DNA from: Hygrocybe punicea
Lineage: Eukaryota > Basidiomycota > Agaricomycetes > Agaricales > Hygrophoraceae
Length of the DNA: 64,000 bases
NCBI GenBank assembly: GCA_963556145.1
Contig: OY744463.1
Coordinates: forward strand, 8,173,437 to 8,237,436
Reading direction: 5' to 3'
Position 1 is the stretch's first letter. Every line of letters begins with the position of its first letter. Under the pieces are notes generated by a model, which was given only the letters and a program-made list of their open reading frames with translations, had not been told where the DNA came from and ran no database searches. A program made the position numbers and the translations under genes. This document shows positions 25,301 to 40,012 of the stretch, piece after piece.

Positions 25301-28300
25301 TGGAATCACATGACTGGCACACGTCCAGGATCACATGACCGACACCAGGATCACATGACTGCACAGCACTACATAAGCGATCGTCACGTGACTGTATCAA
25401 GACTTACATGGCTGATACCTGTATTATATAATGATGGATCACATGACTGACACCCAGGATCACATGACTGGCGCATGCAGGATCACATGATCGACTTCTG
25501 GATCACATGATTGCACAGCATTACATAAGCGATCATCACGTGAGTGTATCATGACTCACATGATTGATATCTGTATTACATAACCATGGATCACGTGACT
25601 GAATCACATGATTATCACATGATTTGCCATCACGATCACATGAGTGCACAGCATTACATAAGCGATCGTGGCCATATATTTCAATTTCTGTCTTGCATAA
25701 TACACTTGCTATATATGCATGTATATATATATAGATCGTACTGTTCTAACCTTCCGAGCAATGACGTTGTCAGACGAGCAACCTGCCGAGCACCTAATCG
25801 CGTTTAACCAGGTAATCATATGCTTATTTGTAGCACGGCTATCATACATAAGCCTAGTATGACTGGTATGACTGGTATGTACTGATGCGAACGAATAGAG
25901 CCTATTTGCTGATGGTCGCCATGGCAACAGTGGCTTACCACATCGAACGGTGGTGACCATCACCCGATCGGTGGCTGCGAGTGTCACGAACATCACGAAC
26001 GTCACAAATATGATCCTGGCTATAGATAATGACAGGAACATGTTGAAATGGGCTTGCTGGTGCATGTAACCGTTCGTTTCCACCCGAGAGCGTTCCTGGA
26101 TGATCTCATCGCGTCCCCGGGCATCGAATACACCATACAGCATTTTTTATAGCAAGAAGACAACCCAACTTTCAAATATTTGCGCACGTTTGGTCTCCAC
26201 CCACATTTCGTGCCATCCCTCCTCATACCATCCTCTTTCAGGGTCCTCGCCATCGCGATCCTGGACCCCGAATGCCCCCGGTGGACATCGCTTGCAGTGA
26301 CTCATACATATGTCATATTTATACCCTTGTAATGGCTTTATCTTGTAACGCTTGCTTGGATATCACTTTCTTGCCCAAATGCGGTATGTGTTTCTCGTCC
26401 GCGGTCATTGTGGCTGCATTCACAGGGTTCAAAAACCCCTGGTTCGTGTCGATTGCATAACATTCCCATGGTCGGTTCTCCCTCGCAAACCACTGTTCCC
26501 ACGATTGTGCACCCCGTATAGTCACTGCTTGCGAATGGAATCCAACCATGGGAAGCACAAACTGACCACGCAGATCGGGGAATAGGAGCCTGGCTTTCAG
26601 AATCTGAGACAATTTCGGCGATAGCTACACAGGTTCTTCCCTGCAAACCAAATCGGCGAATGCTACCATCTGCCACCCAGGAAAGCTATTAGTCTGATGG
26701 ATTGTGGTACCATTCGCCGGTAGTGGTGGGATCGGGATCACATGAACCTGGGCCACTGGAATCACATGACTGGCACACGTCCAGGATCACATGACCGACA
26801 CCAGGATCACATGACTGCACAGCACTACATAAGCGATCGTCACGTGACTGTATCAAGACTTACATGGCTGATACCTGTATTATATAATGATGGATCACAT
26901 GACTGACACCCAGGATCACATGACTGGCGCATGCAGGATCACATGATCGACTTCTGGATCACATGATTGCACAGCATTACATAAGCGATCATCACGTGAG
27001 TGTATCATGACTCACATGATTGATATCTGTATTACATAACCATGGATCACGTGACTGAATCACATGATTATCACATGATTTGCCATCACGATCACATGAG
27101 TGCACAGCATTACATAAGCGATCGTGGCCATATATTTCAATTTCTGTCTTGCATAATACACTTGCTATATATGCATGTATATATATATAGATCGTACTGT
27201 TCTAACCTTCCGAGCAATGACGTTGTCAGACGAGCAACCTGCCGAGCACCTAATCGCGTTTAACCAGGTAATCATATGCTTATTTGTAGCACGGCTATCA
27301 TACATAAGCCTAGTATGACTGGTATGACTGGTATGTACTGATGCGAACGAATAGAGCCTATTTGCTGATGGTCGCCATGGCAACAGTGGCTTACCACATC
27401 GAACGGTGGTGACCATCACCCGATCGGTGGCTGCGAGTGTCACGAACATCACGAACGTCACAAATATGATCCTGGCTATAGATAATGACAGGAACATGTT
27501 GAAATGGGCTTGCTGGTGCATGTAACCGTTCGTTTCCACCCGAGAGCGTTCCTGGATGATCTCATCGCGTCCCCGGGCATCGAATACACCATACAGCATT
27601 TTTTATAGCAAGAAGACAACCCAACTTTCAAATATTTGCGCACGTTTGGTCTCCACCCACATTTCGTGCCATCCCTCCTCATACCATCCTCTTTCAGGGT
27701 CCTCGCCATCGCGATCCTGGACCCCGAATGCCCCCGGTGGACATCGCTTGCAGTGACTCATACATATGTCATATTTATACCCTTGTAATGGCTTTATCTT
27801 GTAACGCTTGCTTGGATATCACTTTCTTGCCCAAATGCGGTATGTGTTTCTCGTCCGCGGTCATTGTGGCTGCATTCACAGGGTTCAAAAACCCCTGGTT
27901 CGTGTCGATTGCATAACATTCCCATGGTCGGTTCTCCCTCGCAAACCACTGTTCCCACGATTGTGCACCCCGTATAGTCACTGCTTGCGAATGGAATCCA
28001 ACCATGGGAAGCACAAACTGACCACGCAGATCGGGGAATAGGAGCCTGGCTTTCAGAATCTGAGACAATTTCGGCGATAGCTACACAGGTTCTTCCCTGC
28101 AAACCAAATCGGCGAATGCTACCATCTGCCACCCAGGAAAGCTATTAGTCTGATGGATTGTGGTACCATTCGCCGGTAGTGGTGGGATCGGGATCACATG
28201 AACCTGGGCCACTGGAATCACATGACTGGCACACGTCCAGGATCACATGACCGACACCAGGATCACATGACTGCACAGCACTACATAAGCGATCGTCACG

Positions 28301-31300
28301 TGACTGTATCAAGACTTACATGGCTGATACCTGTATTATATAATGATGGATCACATGACTGACACCCAGGATCACATGACTGGCGCATGCAGGATCACAT
28401 GATCGACTTCTGGATCACATGATTGCACAGCATTACATAAGCGATCATCACGTGAGTGTATCATGACTCACATGATTGATATCTGTATTACATAACCATG
28501 GATCACGTGACTGAATCACATGATTATCACATGATTTGCCATCACGATCACATGAGTGCACAGCATTACATAAGCGATCGTGGCCATATATTTCAATTTC
28601 TGTCTTGCATAATACACTTGCTATATATGCATGTATATATATATAGATCGTACTGTTCTAACCTTCCGAGCAATGACGTTGTCAGACGAGCAACCTGCCG
28701 AGCACCTAATCGCGTTTAACCAGGTAATCATATGCTTATTTGTAGCACGGCTATCATACATAAGCCTAGTATGACTGGTATGACTGGTATGTACTGATGC
28801 GAACGAATAGAGCCTATTTGCTGATGGTCGCCATGGCAACAGTGGCTTACCACATCGAACGGTGGTGACCATCACCCGATCGGTGGCTGCGAGTGTCACG
28901 AACATCACGAACGTCACAAATATGATCCTGGCTATAGATAATGACAGGAACATGTTGAAATGGGCTTGCTGGTGCATGTAACCGTTCGTTTCCACCCGAG
29001 AGCGTTCCTGGATGATCTCATCGCGTCCCCGGGCATCGAATACACCATACAGCATTTTTTATAGCAAGAAGACAACCCAACTTTCAAATATTTGCGCACG
29101 TTTGGTCTCCACCCACATTTCGTGCCATCCCTCCTCATACCATCCTCTTTCAGGGTCCTCGCCATCGCGATCCTGGACCCCGAATGCCCCCGGTGGACAT
29201 CGCTTGCAGTGACTCATACATATGTCATATTTATACCCTTGTAATGGCTTTATCTTGTAACGCTTGCTTGGATATCACTTTCTTGCCCAAATGCGGTATG
29301 TGTTTCTCGTCCGCGGTCATTGTGGCTGCATTCACAGGGTTCAAAAACCCCTGGTTCGTGTCGATTGCATAACATTCCCATGGTCGGTTCTCCCTCGCAA
29401 ACCACTGTTCCCACGATTGTGCACCCCGTATAGTCACTGCTTGCGAATGGAATCCAACCATGGGAAGCACAAACTGACCACGCAGATCGGGGAATAGGAG
29501 CCTGGCTTTCAGAATCTGAGACAATTTCGGCGATAGCTACACAGGTTCTTCCCTGCAAACCAAATCGGCGAATGCTACCATCTGCCACCCAGGAAAGCTA
29601 TTAGTCTGATGGATTGTGGTACCATTCGCCGGTAGTGGTGGGATCGGGATCACATGAACCTGGGCCACTGGAATCACATGACTGGCACACGTCCAGGATC
29701 ACATGACCGACACCAGGATCACATGACTGCACAGCACTACATAAGCGATCGTCACGTGACTGTATCAAGACTTACATGGCTGATACCTGTATTATATAAT
29801 GATGGATCACATGACTGACACCCAGGATCACATGACTGGCGCATGCAGGATCACATGATCGACTTCTGGATCACATGATTGCACAGCATTACATAAGCGA
29901 TCATCACGTGAGTGTATCATGACTCACATGATTGATATCTGTATTACATAACCATGGATCACGTGACTGAATCACATGATTATCACATGATTTGCCATCA
30001 CGATCACATGAGTGCACAGCATTACATAAGCGATCGTGGCCATATATTTCAATTTCTGTCTTGCATAATACACTTGCTATATATGCATGTATATATATAT
30101 AGATCGTACTGTTCTAACCTTCCGAGCAATGACGTTGTCAGACGAGCAACCTGCCGAGCACCTAATCGCGTTTAACCAGGTAATCATATGCTTATTTGTA
30201 GCACGGCTATCATACATAAGCCTAGTATGACTGGTATGACTGGTATGTACTGATGCGAACGAATAGAGCCTATTTGCTGATGGTCGCCATGGCAACAGTG
30301 GCTTACCACATCGAACGGTGGTGACCATCACCCGATCGGTGGCTGCGAGTGTCACGAACATCACGAACGTCACAAATATGATCCTGGCTATAGATAATGA
30401 CAGGAACATGTTGAAATGGGCTTGCTGGTGCATGTAACCGTTCGTTTCCACCCGAGAGCGTTCCTGGATGATCTCATCGCGTCCCCGGGCATCGAATACA
30501 CCATACAGCATTTTTTATAGCAAGAAGACAACCCAACTTTCAAATATTTGCGCACGTTTGGTCTCCACCCACATTTCGTGCCATCCCTCCTCATACCATC
30601 CTCTTTCAGGGTCCTCGCCATCGCGATCCTGGACCCCGAATGCCCCCGGTGGACATCGCTTGCAGTGACTCATACATATGTCATATTTATACCCTTGTAA
30701 TGGCTTTATCTTGTAACGCTTGCTTGGATATCACTTTCTTGCCCAAATGCGGTATGTGTTTCTCGTCCGCGGTCATTGTGGCTGCATTCACAGGGTTCAA
30801 AAACCCCTGGTTCGTGTCGATTGCATAACATTCCCATGGTCGGTTCTCCCTCGCAAACCACTGTTCCCACGATTGTGCACCCCGTATAGTCACTGCTTGC
30901 GAATGGAATCCAACCATGGGAAGCACAAACTGACCACGCAGATCGGGGAATAGGAGCCTGGCTTTCAGAATCTGAGACAATTTCGGCGATAGCTACACAG
31001 GTTCTTCCCTGCAAACCAAATCGGCGAATGCTACCATCTGCCACCCAGGAAAGCTATTAGTCTGATGGATTGTGGTACCATTCGCCGGTAGTGGTGGGAT
31101 CGGGATCACATGAACCTGGGCCACTGGAATCACATGACTGGCACACGTCCAGGATCACATGACCGACACCAGGATCACATGACTGCACAGCACTACATAA
31201 GCGATCGTCACGTGACTGTATCAAGACTTACATGGCTGATACCTGTATTATATAATGATGGATCACATGACTGACACCCAGGATCACATGACTGGCGCAT

Positions 31301-34300
31301 GCAGGATCACATGATCGACTTCTGGATCACATGATTGCACAGCATTACATAAGCGATCATCACGTGAGTGTATCATGACTCACATGATTGATATCTGTAT
31401 TACATAACCATGGATCACGTGACTGAATCACATGATTATCACATGATTTGCCATCACGATCACATGAGTGCACAGCATTACATAAGCGATCGTGGCCATA
31501 TATTTCAATTTCTGTCTTGCATAATACACTTGCTATATATGCATGTATATATATATAGATCGTACTGTTCTAACCTTCCGAGCAATGACGTTGTCAGACG
31601 AGCAACCTGCCGAGCACCTAATCGCGTTTAACCAGGTAATCATATGCTTATTTGTAGCACGGCTATCATACATAAGCCTAGTATGACTGGTATGACTGGT
31701 ATGTACTGATGCGAACGAATAGAGCCTATTTGCTGATGGTCGCCATGGCAACAGTGGCTTACCACATCGAACGGTGGTGACCATCACCCGATCGGTGGCT
31801 GCGAGTGTCACGAACATCACGAACGTCACAAATATGATCCTGGCTATAGATAATGACAGGAACATGTTGAAATGGGCTTGCTGGTGCATGTAACCGTTCG
31901 TTTCCACCCGAGAGCGTTCCTGGATGATCTCATCGCGTCCCCGGGCATCGAATACACCATACAGCATTTTTTATAGCAAGAAGACAACCCAACTTTCAAA
32001 TATTTGCGCACGTTTGGTCTCCACCCACATTTCGTGCCATCCCTCCTCATACCATCCTCTTTCAGGGTCCTCGCCATCGCGATCCTGGACCCCGAATGCC
32101 CCCGGTGGACATCGCTTGCAGTGACTCATACATATGTCATATTTATACCCTTGTAATGGCTTTATCTTGTAACGCTTGCTTGGATATCACTTTCTTGCCC
32201 AAATGCGGTATGTGTTTCTCGTCCGCGGTCATTGTGGCTGCATTCACAGGGTTCAAAAACCCCTGGTTCGTGTCGATTGCATAACATTCCCATGGTCGGT
32301 TCTCCCTCGCAAACCACTGTTCCCACGATTGTGCACCCCGTATAGTCACTGCTTGCGAATGGAATCCAACCATGGGAAGCACAAACTGACCACGCAGATC
32401 GGGGAATAGGAGCCTGGCTTTCAGAATCTGAGACAATTTCGGCGATAGCTACACAGGTTCTTCCCTGCAAACCAAATCGGCGAATGCTACCATCTGCCAC
32501 CCAGGAAAGCTATTAGTCTGATGGATTGTGGTACCATTCGCCGGTAGTGGTGGGATCGGGATCACATGAACCTGGGCCACTGGAATCACATGACTGGCAC
32601 ACGTCCAGGATCACATGACCGACACCAGGATCACATGACTGCACAGCACTACATAAGCGATCGTCACGTGACTGTATCAAGACTTACATGGCTGATACCT
32701 GTATTATATAATGATGGATCACATGACTGACACCCAGGATCACATGACTGGCGCATGCAGGATCACATGATCGACTTCTGGATCACATGATTGCACAGCA
32801 TTACATAAGCGATCATCACGTGAGTGTATCATGACTCACATGATTGATATCTGTATTACATAACCATGGATCACGTGACTGAATCACATGATTATCACAT
32901 GATTTGCCATCACGATCACATGAGTGCACAGCATTACATAAGCGATCGTGGCCATATATTTCAATTTCTGTCTTGCATAATACACTTGCTATATATGCAT
33001 GTATATATATATAGATCGTACTGTTCTAACCTTCCGAGCAATGACGTTGTCAGACGAGCAACCTGCCGAGCACCTAATCGCGTTTAACCAGGTAATCATA
33101 TGCTTATTTGTAGCACGGCTATCATACATAAGCCTAGTATGACTGGTATGACTGGTATGTACTGATGCGAACGAATAGAGCCTATTTGCTGATGGTCGCC
33201 ATGGCAACAGTGGCTTACCACATCGAACGGTGGTGACCATCACCCGATCGGTGGCTGCGAGTGTCACGAACATCACGAACGTCACAAATATGATCCTGGC
33301 TATAGATAATGACAGGAACATGTTGAAATGGGCTTGCTGGTGCATGTAACCGTTCGTTTCCACCCGAGAGCGTTCCTGGATGATCTCATCGCGTCCCCGG
33401 GCATCGAATACACCATACAGCATTTTTTATAGCAAGAAGACAACCCAACTTTCAAATATTTGCGCACGTTTGGTCTCCACCCACATTTCGTGCCATCCCT
33501 CCTCATACCATCCTCTTTCAGGGTCCTCGCCATCGCGATCCTGGACCCCGAATGCCCCCGGTGGACATCGCTTGCAGTGACTCATACATATGTCATATTT
33601 ATACCCTTGTAATGGCTTTATCTTGTAACGCTTGCTTGGATATCACTTTCTTGCCCAAATGCGGTATGTGTTTCTCGTCCGCGGTCATTGTGGCTGCATT
33701 CACAGGGTTCAAAAACCCCTGGTTCGTGTCGATTGCATAACATTCCCATGGTCGGTTCTCCCTCGCAAACCACTGTTCCCACGATTGTGCACCCCGTATA
33801 GTCACTGCTTGCGAATGGAATCCAACCATGGGAAGCACAAACTGACCACGCAGATCGGGGAATAGGAGCCTGGCTTTCAGAATCTGAGACAATTTCGGCG
33901 ATAGCTACACAGGTTCTTCCCTGCAAACCAAATCGGCGAATGCTACCATCTGCCACCCAGGAAAGCTATTAGTCTGATGGATTGTGGTACCATTCGCCGG
34001 TAGTGGTGGGATCGGGATCACATGAACCTGGGCCACTGGAATCACATGACTGGCACACGTCCAGGATCACATGACCGACACCAGGATCACATGACTGCAC
34101 AGCACTACATAAGCGATCGTCACGTGACTGTATCAAGACTTACATGGCTGATACCTGTATTATATAATGATGGATCACATGACTGACACCCAGGATCACA
34201 TGACTGGCGCATGCAGGATCACATGATCGACTTCTGGATCACATGATTGCACAGCATTACATAAGCGATCATCACGTGAGTGTATCATGACTCACATGAT

Positions 34301-37300
34301 TGATATCTGTATTACATAACCATGGATCACGTGACTGAATCACATGATTATCACATGATTTGCCATCACGATCACATGAGTGCACAGCATTACATAAGCG
34401 ATCGTGGCCATATATTTCAATTTCTGTCTTGCATAATACACTTGCTATATATGCATGTATATATATATAGATCGTACTGTTCTAACCTTCCGAGCAATGA
34501 CGTTGTCAGACGAGCAACCTGCCGAGCACCTAATCGCGTTTAACCAGGTAATCATATGCTTATTTGTAGCACGGCTATCATACATAAGCCTAGTATGACT
34601 GGTATGACTGGTATGTACTGATGCGAACGAATAGAGCCTATTTGCTGATGGTCGCCATGGCAACAGTGGCTTACCACATCGAACGGTGGTGACCATCACC
34701 CGATCGGTGGCTGCGAGTGTCACGAACATCACGAACGTCACAAATATGATCCTGGCTATAGATAATGACAGGAACATGTTGAAATGGGCTTGCTGGTGCA
34801 TGTAACCGTTCGTTTCCACCCGAGAGCGTTCCTGGATGATCTCATCGCGTCCCCGGGCATCGAATACACCATACAGCATTTTTTATAGCAAGAAGACAAC
34901 CCAACTTTCAAATATTTGCGCACGTTTGGTCTCCACCCACATTTCGTGCCATCCCTCCTCATACCATCCTCTTTCAGGGTCCTCGCCATCGCGATCCTGG
35001 ACCCCGAATGCCCCCGGTGGACATCGCTTGCAGTGACTCATACATATGTCATATTTATACCCTTGTAATGGCTTTATCTTGTAACGCTTGCTTGGATATC
35101 ACTTTCTTGCCCAAATGCGGTATGTGTTTCTCGTCCGCGGTCATTGTGGCTGCATTCACAGGGTTCAAAAACCCCTGGTTCGTGTCGATTGCATAACATT
35201 CCCATGGTCGGTTCTCCCTCGCAAACCACTGTTCCCACGATTGTGCACCCCGTATAGTCACTGCTTGCGAATGGAATCCAACCATGGGAAGCACAAACTG
35301 ACCACGCAGATCGGGGAATAGGAGCCTGGCTTTCAGAATCTGAGACAATTTCGGCGATAGCTACACAGGTTCTTCCCTGCAAACCAAATCGGCGAATGCT
35401 ACCATCTGCCACCCAGGAAAGCTATTAGTCTGATGGATTGTGGTACCATTCGCCGGTAGTGGTGGGATCGGGATCACATGAACCTGGGCCACTGGAATCA
35501 CATGACTGGCACACGTCCAGGATCACATGACCGACACCAGGATCACATGACTGCACAGCACTACATAAGCGATCGTCACGTGACTGTATCAAGACTTACA
35601 TGGCTGATACCTGTATTATATAATGATGGATCACATGACTGACACCCAGGATCACATGACTGGCGCATGCAGGATCACATGATCGACTTCTGGATCACAT
35701 GATTGCACAGCATTACATAAGCGATCATCACGTGAGTGTATCATGACTCACATGATTGATATCTGTATTACATAACCATGGATCACGTGACTGAATCACA
35801 TGATTATCACATGATTTGCCATCACGATCACATGAGTGCACAGCATTACATAAGCGATCGTGGCCATATATTTCAATTTCTGTCTTGCATAATACACTTG
35901 CTATATATGCATGTATATATATATAGATCGTACTGTTCTAACCTTCCGAGCAATGACGTTGTCAGACGAGCAACCTGCCGAGCACCTAATCGCGTTTAAC
36001 CAGGTAATCATATGCTTATTTGTAGCACGGCTATCATACATAAGCCTAGTATGACTGGTATGACTGGTATGTACTGATGCGAACGAATAGAGCCTATTTG
36101 CTGATGGTCGCCATGGCAACAGTGGCTTACCACATCGAACGGTGGTGACCATCACCCGATCGGTGGCTGCGAGTGTCACGAACATCACGAACGTCACAAA
36201 TATGATCCTGGCTATAGATAATGACAGGAACATGTTGAAATGGGCTTGCTGGTGCATGTAACCGTTCGTTTCCACCCGAGAGCGTTCCTGGATGATCTCA
36301 TCGCGTCCCCGGGCATCGAATACACCATACAGCATTTTTTATAGCAAGAAGACAACCCAACTTTCAAATATTTGCGCACGTTTGGTCTCCACCCACATTT
36401 CGTGCCATCCCTCCTCATACCATCCTCTTTCAGGGTCCTCGCCATCGCGATCCTGGACCCCGAATGCCCCCGGTGGACATCGACTTGCAGTGACTCATAC
36501 ATATGTCATATTTATACCCTTGTAATGGCTTTATCTTGTAACGCTTGCTTGGATATCACTTTCTTGCCCAAATGCGGTATGTGTTTCTCGTCCGCGGTCA
36601 TTGTGGCTGCATTCACAGGGTTCAAAAACCCCTGGTTCGTGTCGATTGCATAACATTCCCATGGTCGGTTCTCCCCTCGCAAACCACTGTTCCCACGATT
36701 GTGCACCCCGTATAGTCACTGCTTGCGATGGAATCCAACATGGGAAGCACAAACTGACCACGCAGATCGGGGGAATAGGAGCCTGGCTTTCAGAATCTGA
36801 GACAATTTCGGCGATAGCTACACAGGTTCTTCCCTGCAAACCAAATCGGCGAATGCTACCATCTGCCACCCAGGAAAGCCTATTAGTCTGATGGATTGTG
36901 GTACCATTCGCCGGTAGTGGTGGGATCGGATCACATGAACCTGGGCCACTGGAATCACATGACTGGCACACGTCCAGGATCACATGACCGACACCAGGAT
37001 CACATGACTGCACAGCACTACATAAGCGATCGTCACGTGACTGTATCAAGACTTACATGGCTGATACCTGTATTATATAATGATGGATCACATGACTGAC
37101 ACCCAGGATCACATGACTGGCGCATGCAGGATCACATGATCGACTTCTGGATCACATGATTGCACAGCATTACATAAGCGATCATCACGTGAGTGTATCA
37201 TGACTCACATGATTGATATCTGTATTACATAACCATGGATCACGTGACTGAATCACATGATTATCACATGATTTTGCCATCACGATCACATGAGTGCACA

Positions 37301-39396
37301 GCATTACATAAGCGATCGTGGCCATATATTTCAATTTCTGTCTTGCATAATACACTTGCTATATATGCATGTATATATATATAGATCGTACTGTTCTAAC
37401 CTTCCGAGCAATGACGTTGTCAGACGAGCAACCTGCCGAGCACCTAATCGCGTTTAACCAGGTAATCATATGCTTATTTGTAGCACGGCTATCATCATAA
37501 GCCTAGTATGACTGGTATGACTGGTATGTACTGATGCGAACGAATAGAGCCTATTTGCTGATGGTCGCCATGGCAACAGTGGCTTACCACATCGAACGGT
37601 GGTGACCATCACCCGATCGGTGGCTGCGAGTGTCACGAACATCACGAACGTCACAAATATGATCCTGGCTATAGATAATGACAGGAACATGTTGAAATGG
37701 GCTTGCTGGTGCATGTAACCGTTCGTTTCCACCCGAGAGCGTTCCTGGATGATCTCATCGCGTCCCCGGGCATCGAATACACCATACAGCATTTTTTATA
37801 GCAAGAAGACAACCCAACTTTCAAATATTTGCGCACGTTTGGTCTCCACCCCACATTTCGTGCCATCCCTCCTCATACCATCCTCTTTCAGGGTCCTCGC
37901 CATCGCGATCCTGGACCCCGATGCCCCCGGTGGACATCGCTTGCAGTGACTCATACATATGTCATATTTATACCCTTGTAATGGCTTTATCTTGTAACGC
38001 TTGCTTGGATATCACTTTCTTGCCCAAATGCGGTATGTGTTTCTCGTCCGCGGTCATTGTGGCTGCATTTCACAGGGGTTCAAAAACCCCTGGTTCGTGT
38101 CGATTGCATAACATTCCCATGGTCGGTTCTCCCTCGCAAACCACTGTTCCCACGATTGTGCACCCCGTATAGTCACTGCTTGCGAATGGAATCCAACCAT
38201 GGGAAGCACAAACTGACCACGCAGATCGGGGAATAGGAGCCTGGCCTTTCAGAATCTGAGACAATTTCGGCGATAGCTACACAGGTTCTTCCCTGCAAAC
38301 CAAATCGGCGAATGCTACCATCTGCCACCCGGAAAGCTATTAGTCTGATGATTGTGGTACCATTCGCCGGTAGTGTGGGAATCGGGATCACATGAACCTG
38401 GGCCACTGGAATCACATGACTGGCACACGTCCAGGATCACATGACCGACACCAGGATCACATGACTGCACAGCACTACATAAGCGATCGTCACGTGACTG
38501 TATCAAGACTTACATGGCTGATACCTGTATTATATAATGATGGATCACATGACTGACACCCAGGGATCACATGCTGGCGCATGCAGGATCACATGATCGA
38601 CTTCTGGATCACATGATTGCACAGCATTACATAGCGATCATCACGTGAGTGTATCATGACTCACATGATTGATATCTGTATTACATAACCATGGATCACG
38701 TGACTGAATCACATGATTATCACATGATTTGCCATCACGATCACATGAGTGCACAGCATTACATAAGCGATCGTGGCCATATATTTCAATTTCTGTCTTG
38801 CATAATACACTTGCTATATATGCATGTATATATATATAGATCGTACTGTTCTAACCTTCCGAGCAATGACGTTGTCAGACGAGCAACCTGCCGAGCACCT
38901 AATCGCGTTTAACCAGGTAATCATATGCTTATTTGTAGCACGGCTATCATACATAAGCCTAGTATGACTGGTATGACTGGTATGTACTGGATGCGAACGA
39001 ATAGAGCCTATTTGCTGATGGTCGCCATGGCAACAGTGGCTTACCACATCGAACGGTGGTGACCATCACCCGATCGGTGGCTGCGAGTGTCACGAACATC
39101 ACGAACGTCACAAATATGATCCAGGCTATAGATAATGACAGGAACATGTTGAAATGGGCTTGCTGGTGCATGTAACCGTTCGTTTCCACCCGAGAGCGTT
39201 CCTGGATGATCTCATCGCGTCCCCGGGCATCGAATACACCATACAGCATTTTTTATAGCAAGAAGACAACCCAACTTTCAAATATTTGCGCACGTTTGGT
39301 CTCCACCCACATTTCGTGCCATCCCTCCTCATACCATCCTCTTTCAGGGTCCTCGCCATCGCGGATCCTGGACCCCGAATGCCCCCGGTGACATCG
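13370..39396 (+). repeat. Macrosatellite block 2: 17 complete units between the two gaps
   Basis: The block opens with 290 bases of a partial unit (unit bases 1167-1456). Complete units start at 13660, 15116, 16572, 18028, 19484, 20940, 22396, 23852, 25308, 26764, 28220, 29676, 31132, 32588, 34044, 35500 and 36957. A partial unit then runs from 38413 to 39396. From 13660 to 36482 the spacing is exactly 1,456 and the only change I noticed is G-to-A at 24636, so this is more than 15 consecutive units with almost no divergence. From 36483 onward single-base indels accumulate up to gap 2. I compared units by eye and through frame translations, not by a full alignment, so isolated substitutions outside the translated frames could be missed. 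Confidence 0.98.
24636..24636. other. Unit-specific G-to-A substitution
   Basis: GAGCGTTCC becomes GAGCATTCC in this unit only. It is a transition at a CpG and changes Arg to Cys in the minus-strand 144-codon frame. It is the only change I noticed between 13370 and 36482. Confidence 0.9.
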
Positions 39397-40012
39397 NNNN
39401 NNNNNNNNNNNNNNNNNNNNNNNNNNNNNNNNNNNNNNNNNNNNNNNNNNNNNNNNNNNNNNNNNNNNNNNNNNNNNNNNNNNNNNNNNNNNNNNNNNNN
39501 NNNNNNNNNNNNNNNNNNNNNNNNNNNNNNNNNNNNNNNNNNNNNNNNNNNNNNNNNNNNNNNNNNNNNNNNNNNNNNNNNNNNNNNNNNNNNNNNACCT
39601 AATCGCGTTTAACCAGGTAATCATATGCTTATTTGTAGCACGGCTATCATACATAAGCCCTAGTATGACTGGTATGACTGGTATGTACTTGATGCGAACG
39701 AATTGAGCCTATTTGCTGATGGTCGCCATGGCAACAGTGGCCTTACCACATCGAACGGTGGTGACCATCACCCGATCGGTGGCTGCGAGTGTCACGAACA
39801 TCACGAACGTCACAAATATGATCCTGGCTATAGATAATGACAGGAACATGTTGAAATGGGCTTGCTGGTGCATGTAACCGTTCGTTTCCACCCGAGAGCG
39901 TTCCTGGATGATCTCATCGCGTCCCCGGGCATCGAATACACCATACAGCATTTTTTATAGCAAGAAGACAACCCAACTTTCAAATATTTGCGCACGTTTG
40001 GTTCCTCCACCC
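36483..40012. other. Noisy zone around gap 2 (about thirty indels)
   Basis: Single-base gains and losses cluster here. Examples are near 36483, 36674, 36729, 36771, 36930, 37275, 37495, 37850, 38070, 38246, 38331, 38574, 38632 and 38990 on the left of the gap and 39660, 39690, 39742 and 40002-40012 on the right. Substitutions lie at 39123 and 39704. Net sums agree with the observed unit spacings. Homopolymer length changes dominate, so I read the zone as unpolished sequence. One TCACATGA is lost near 38567 (TCACATGC). Confidence 0.8.
39397..39596. other. Assembly gap 2 (200 N), inside the array
   Basis: There are exactly 200 N. The left flank stops at unit base 983 and the right flank resumes at unit base 485 of a later unit. 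A continuous array needs 957 missing bases, or 957 plus a multiple of 1,456. With 957 inserted, the distance between flanking units is two periods plus 7 bases, which matches the net indels I count on the two edges. Both edges of this gap are noisy, unlike the clean right edge of gap 1. Confidence 0.97.

Noticed and set aside
36531..37049. 172-codon minus-strand frame not seen in other units
   Set aside because: It is created by single-base indels in the noisy zone next to gap 2, and the sequence is otherwise the common unit.
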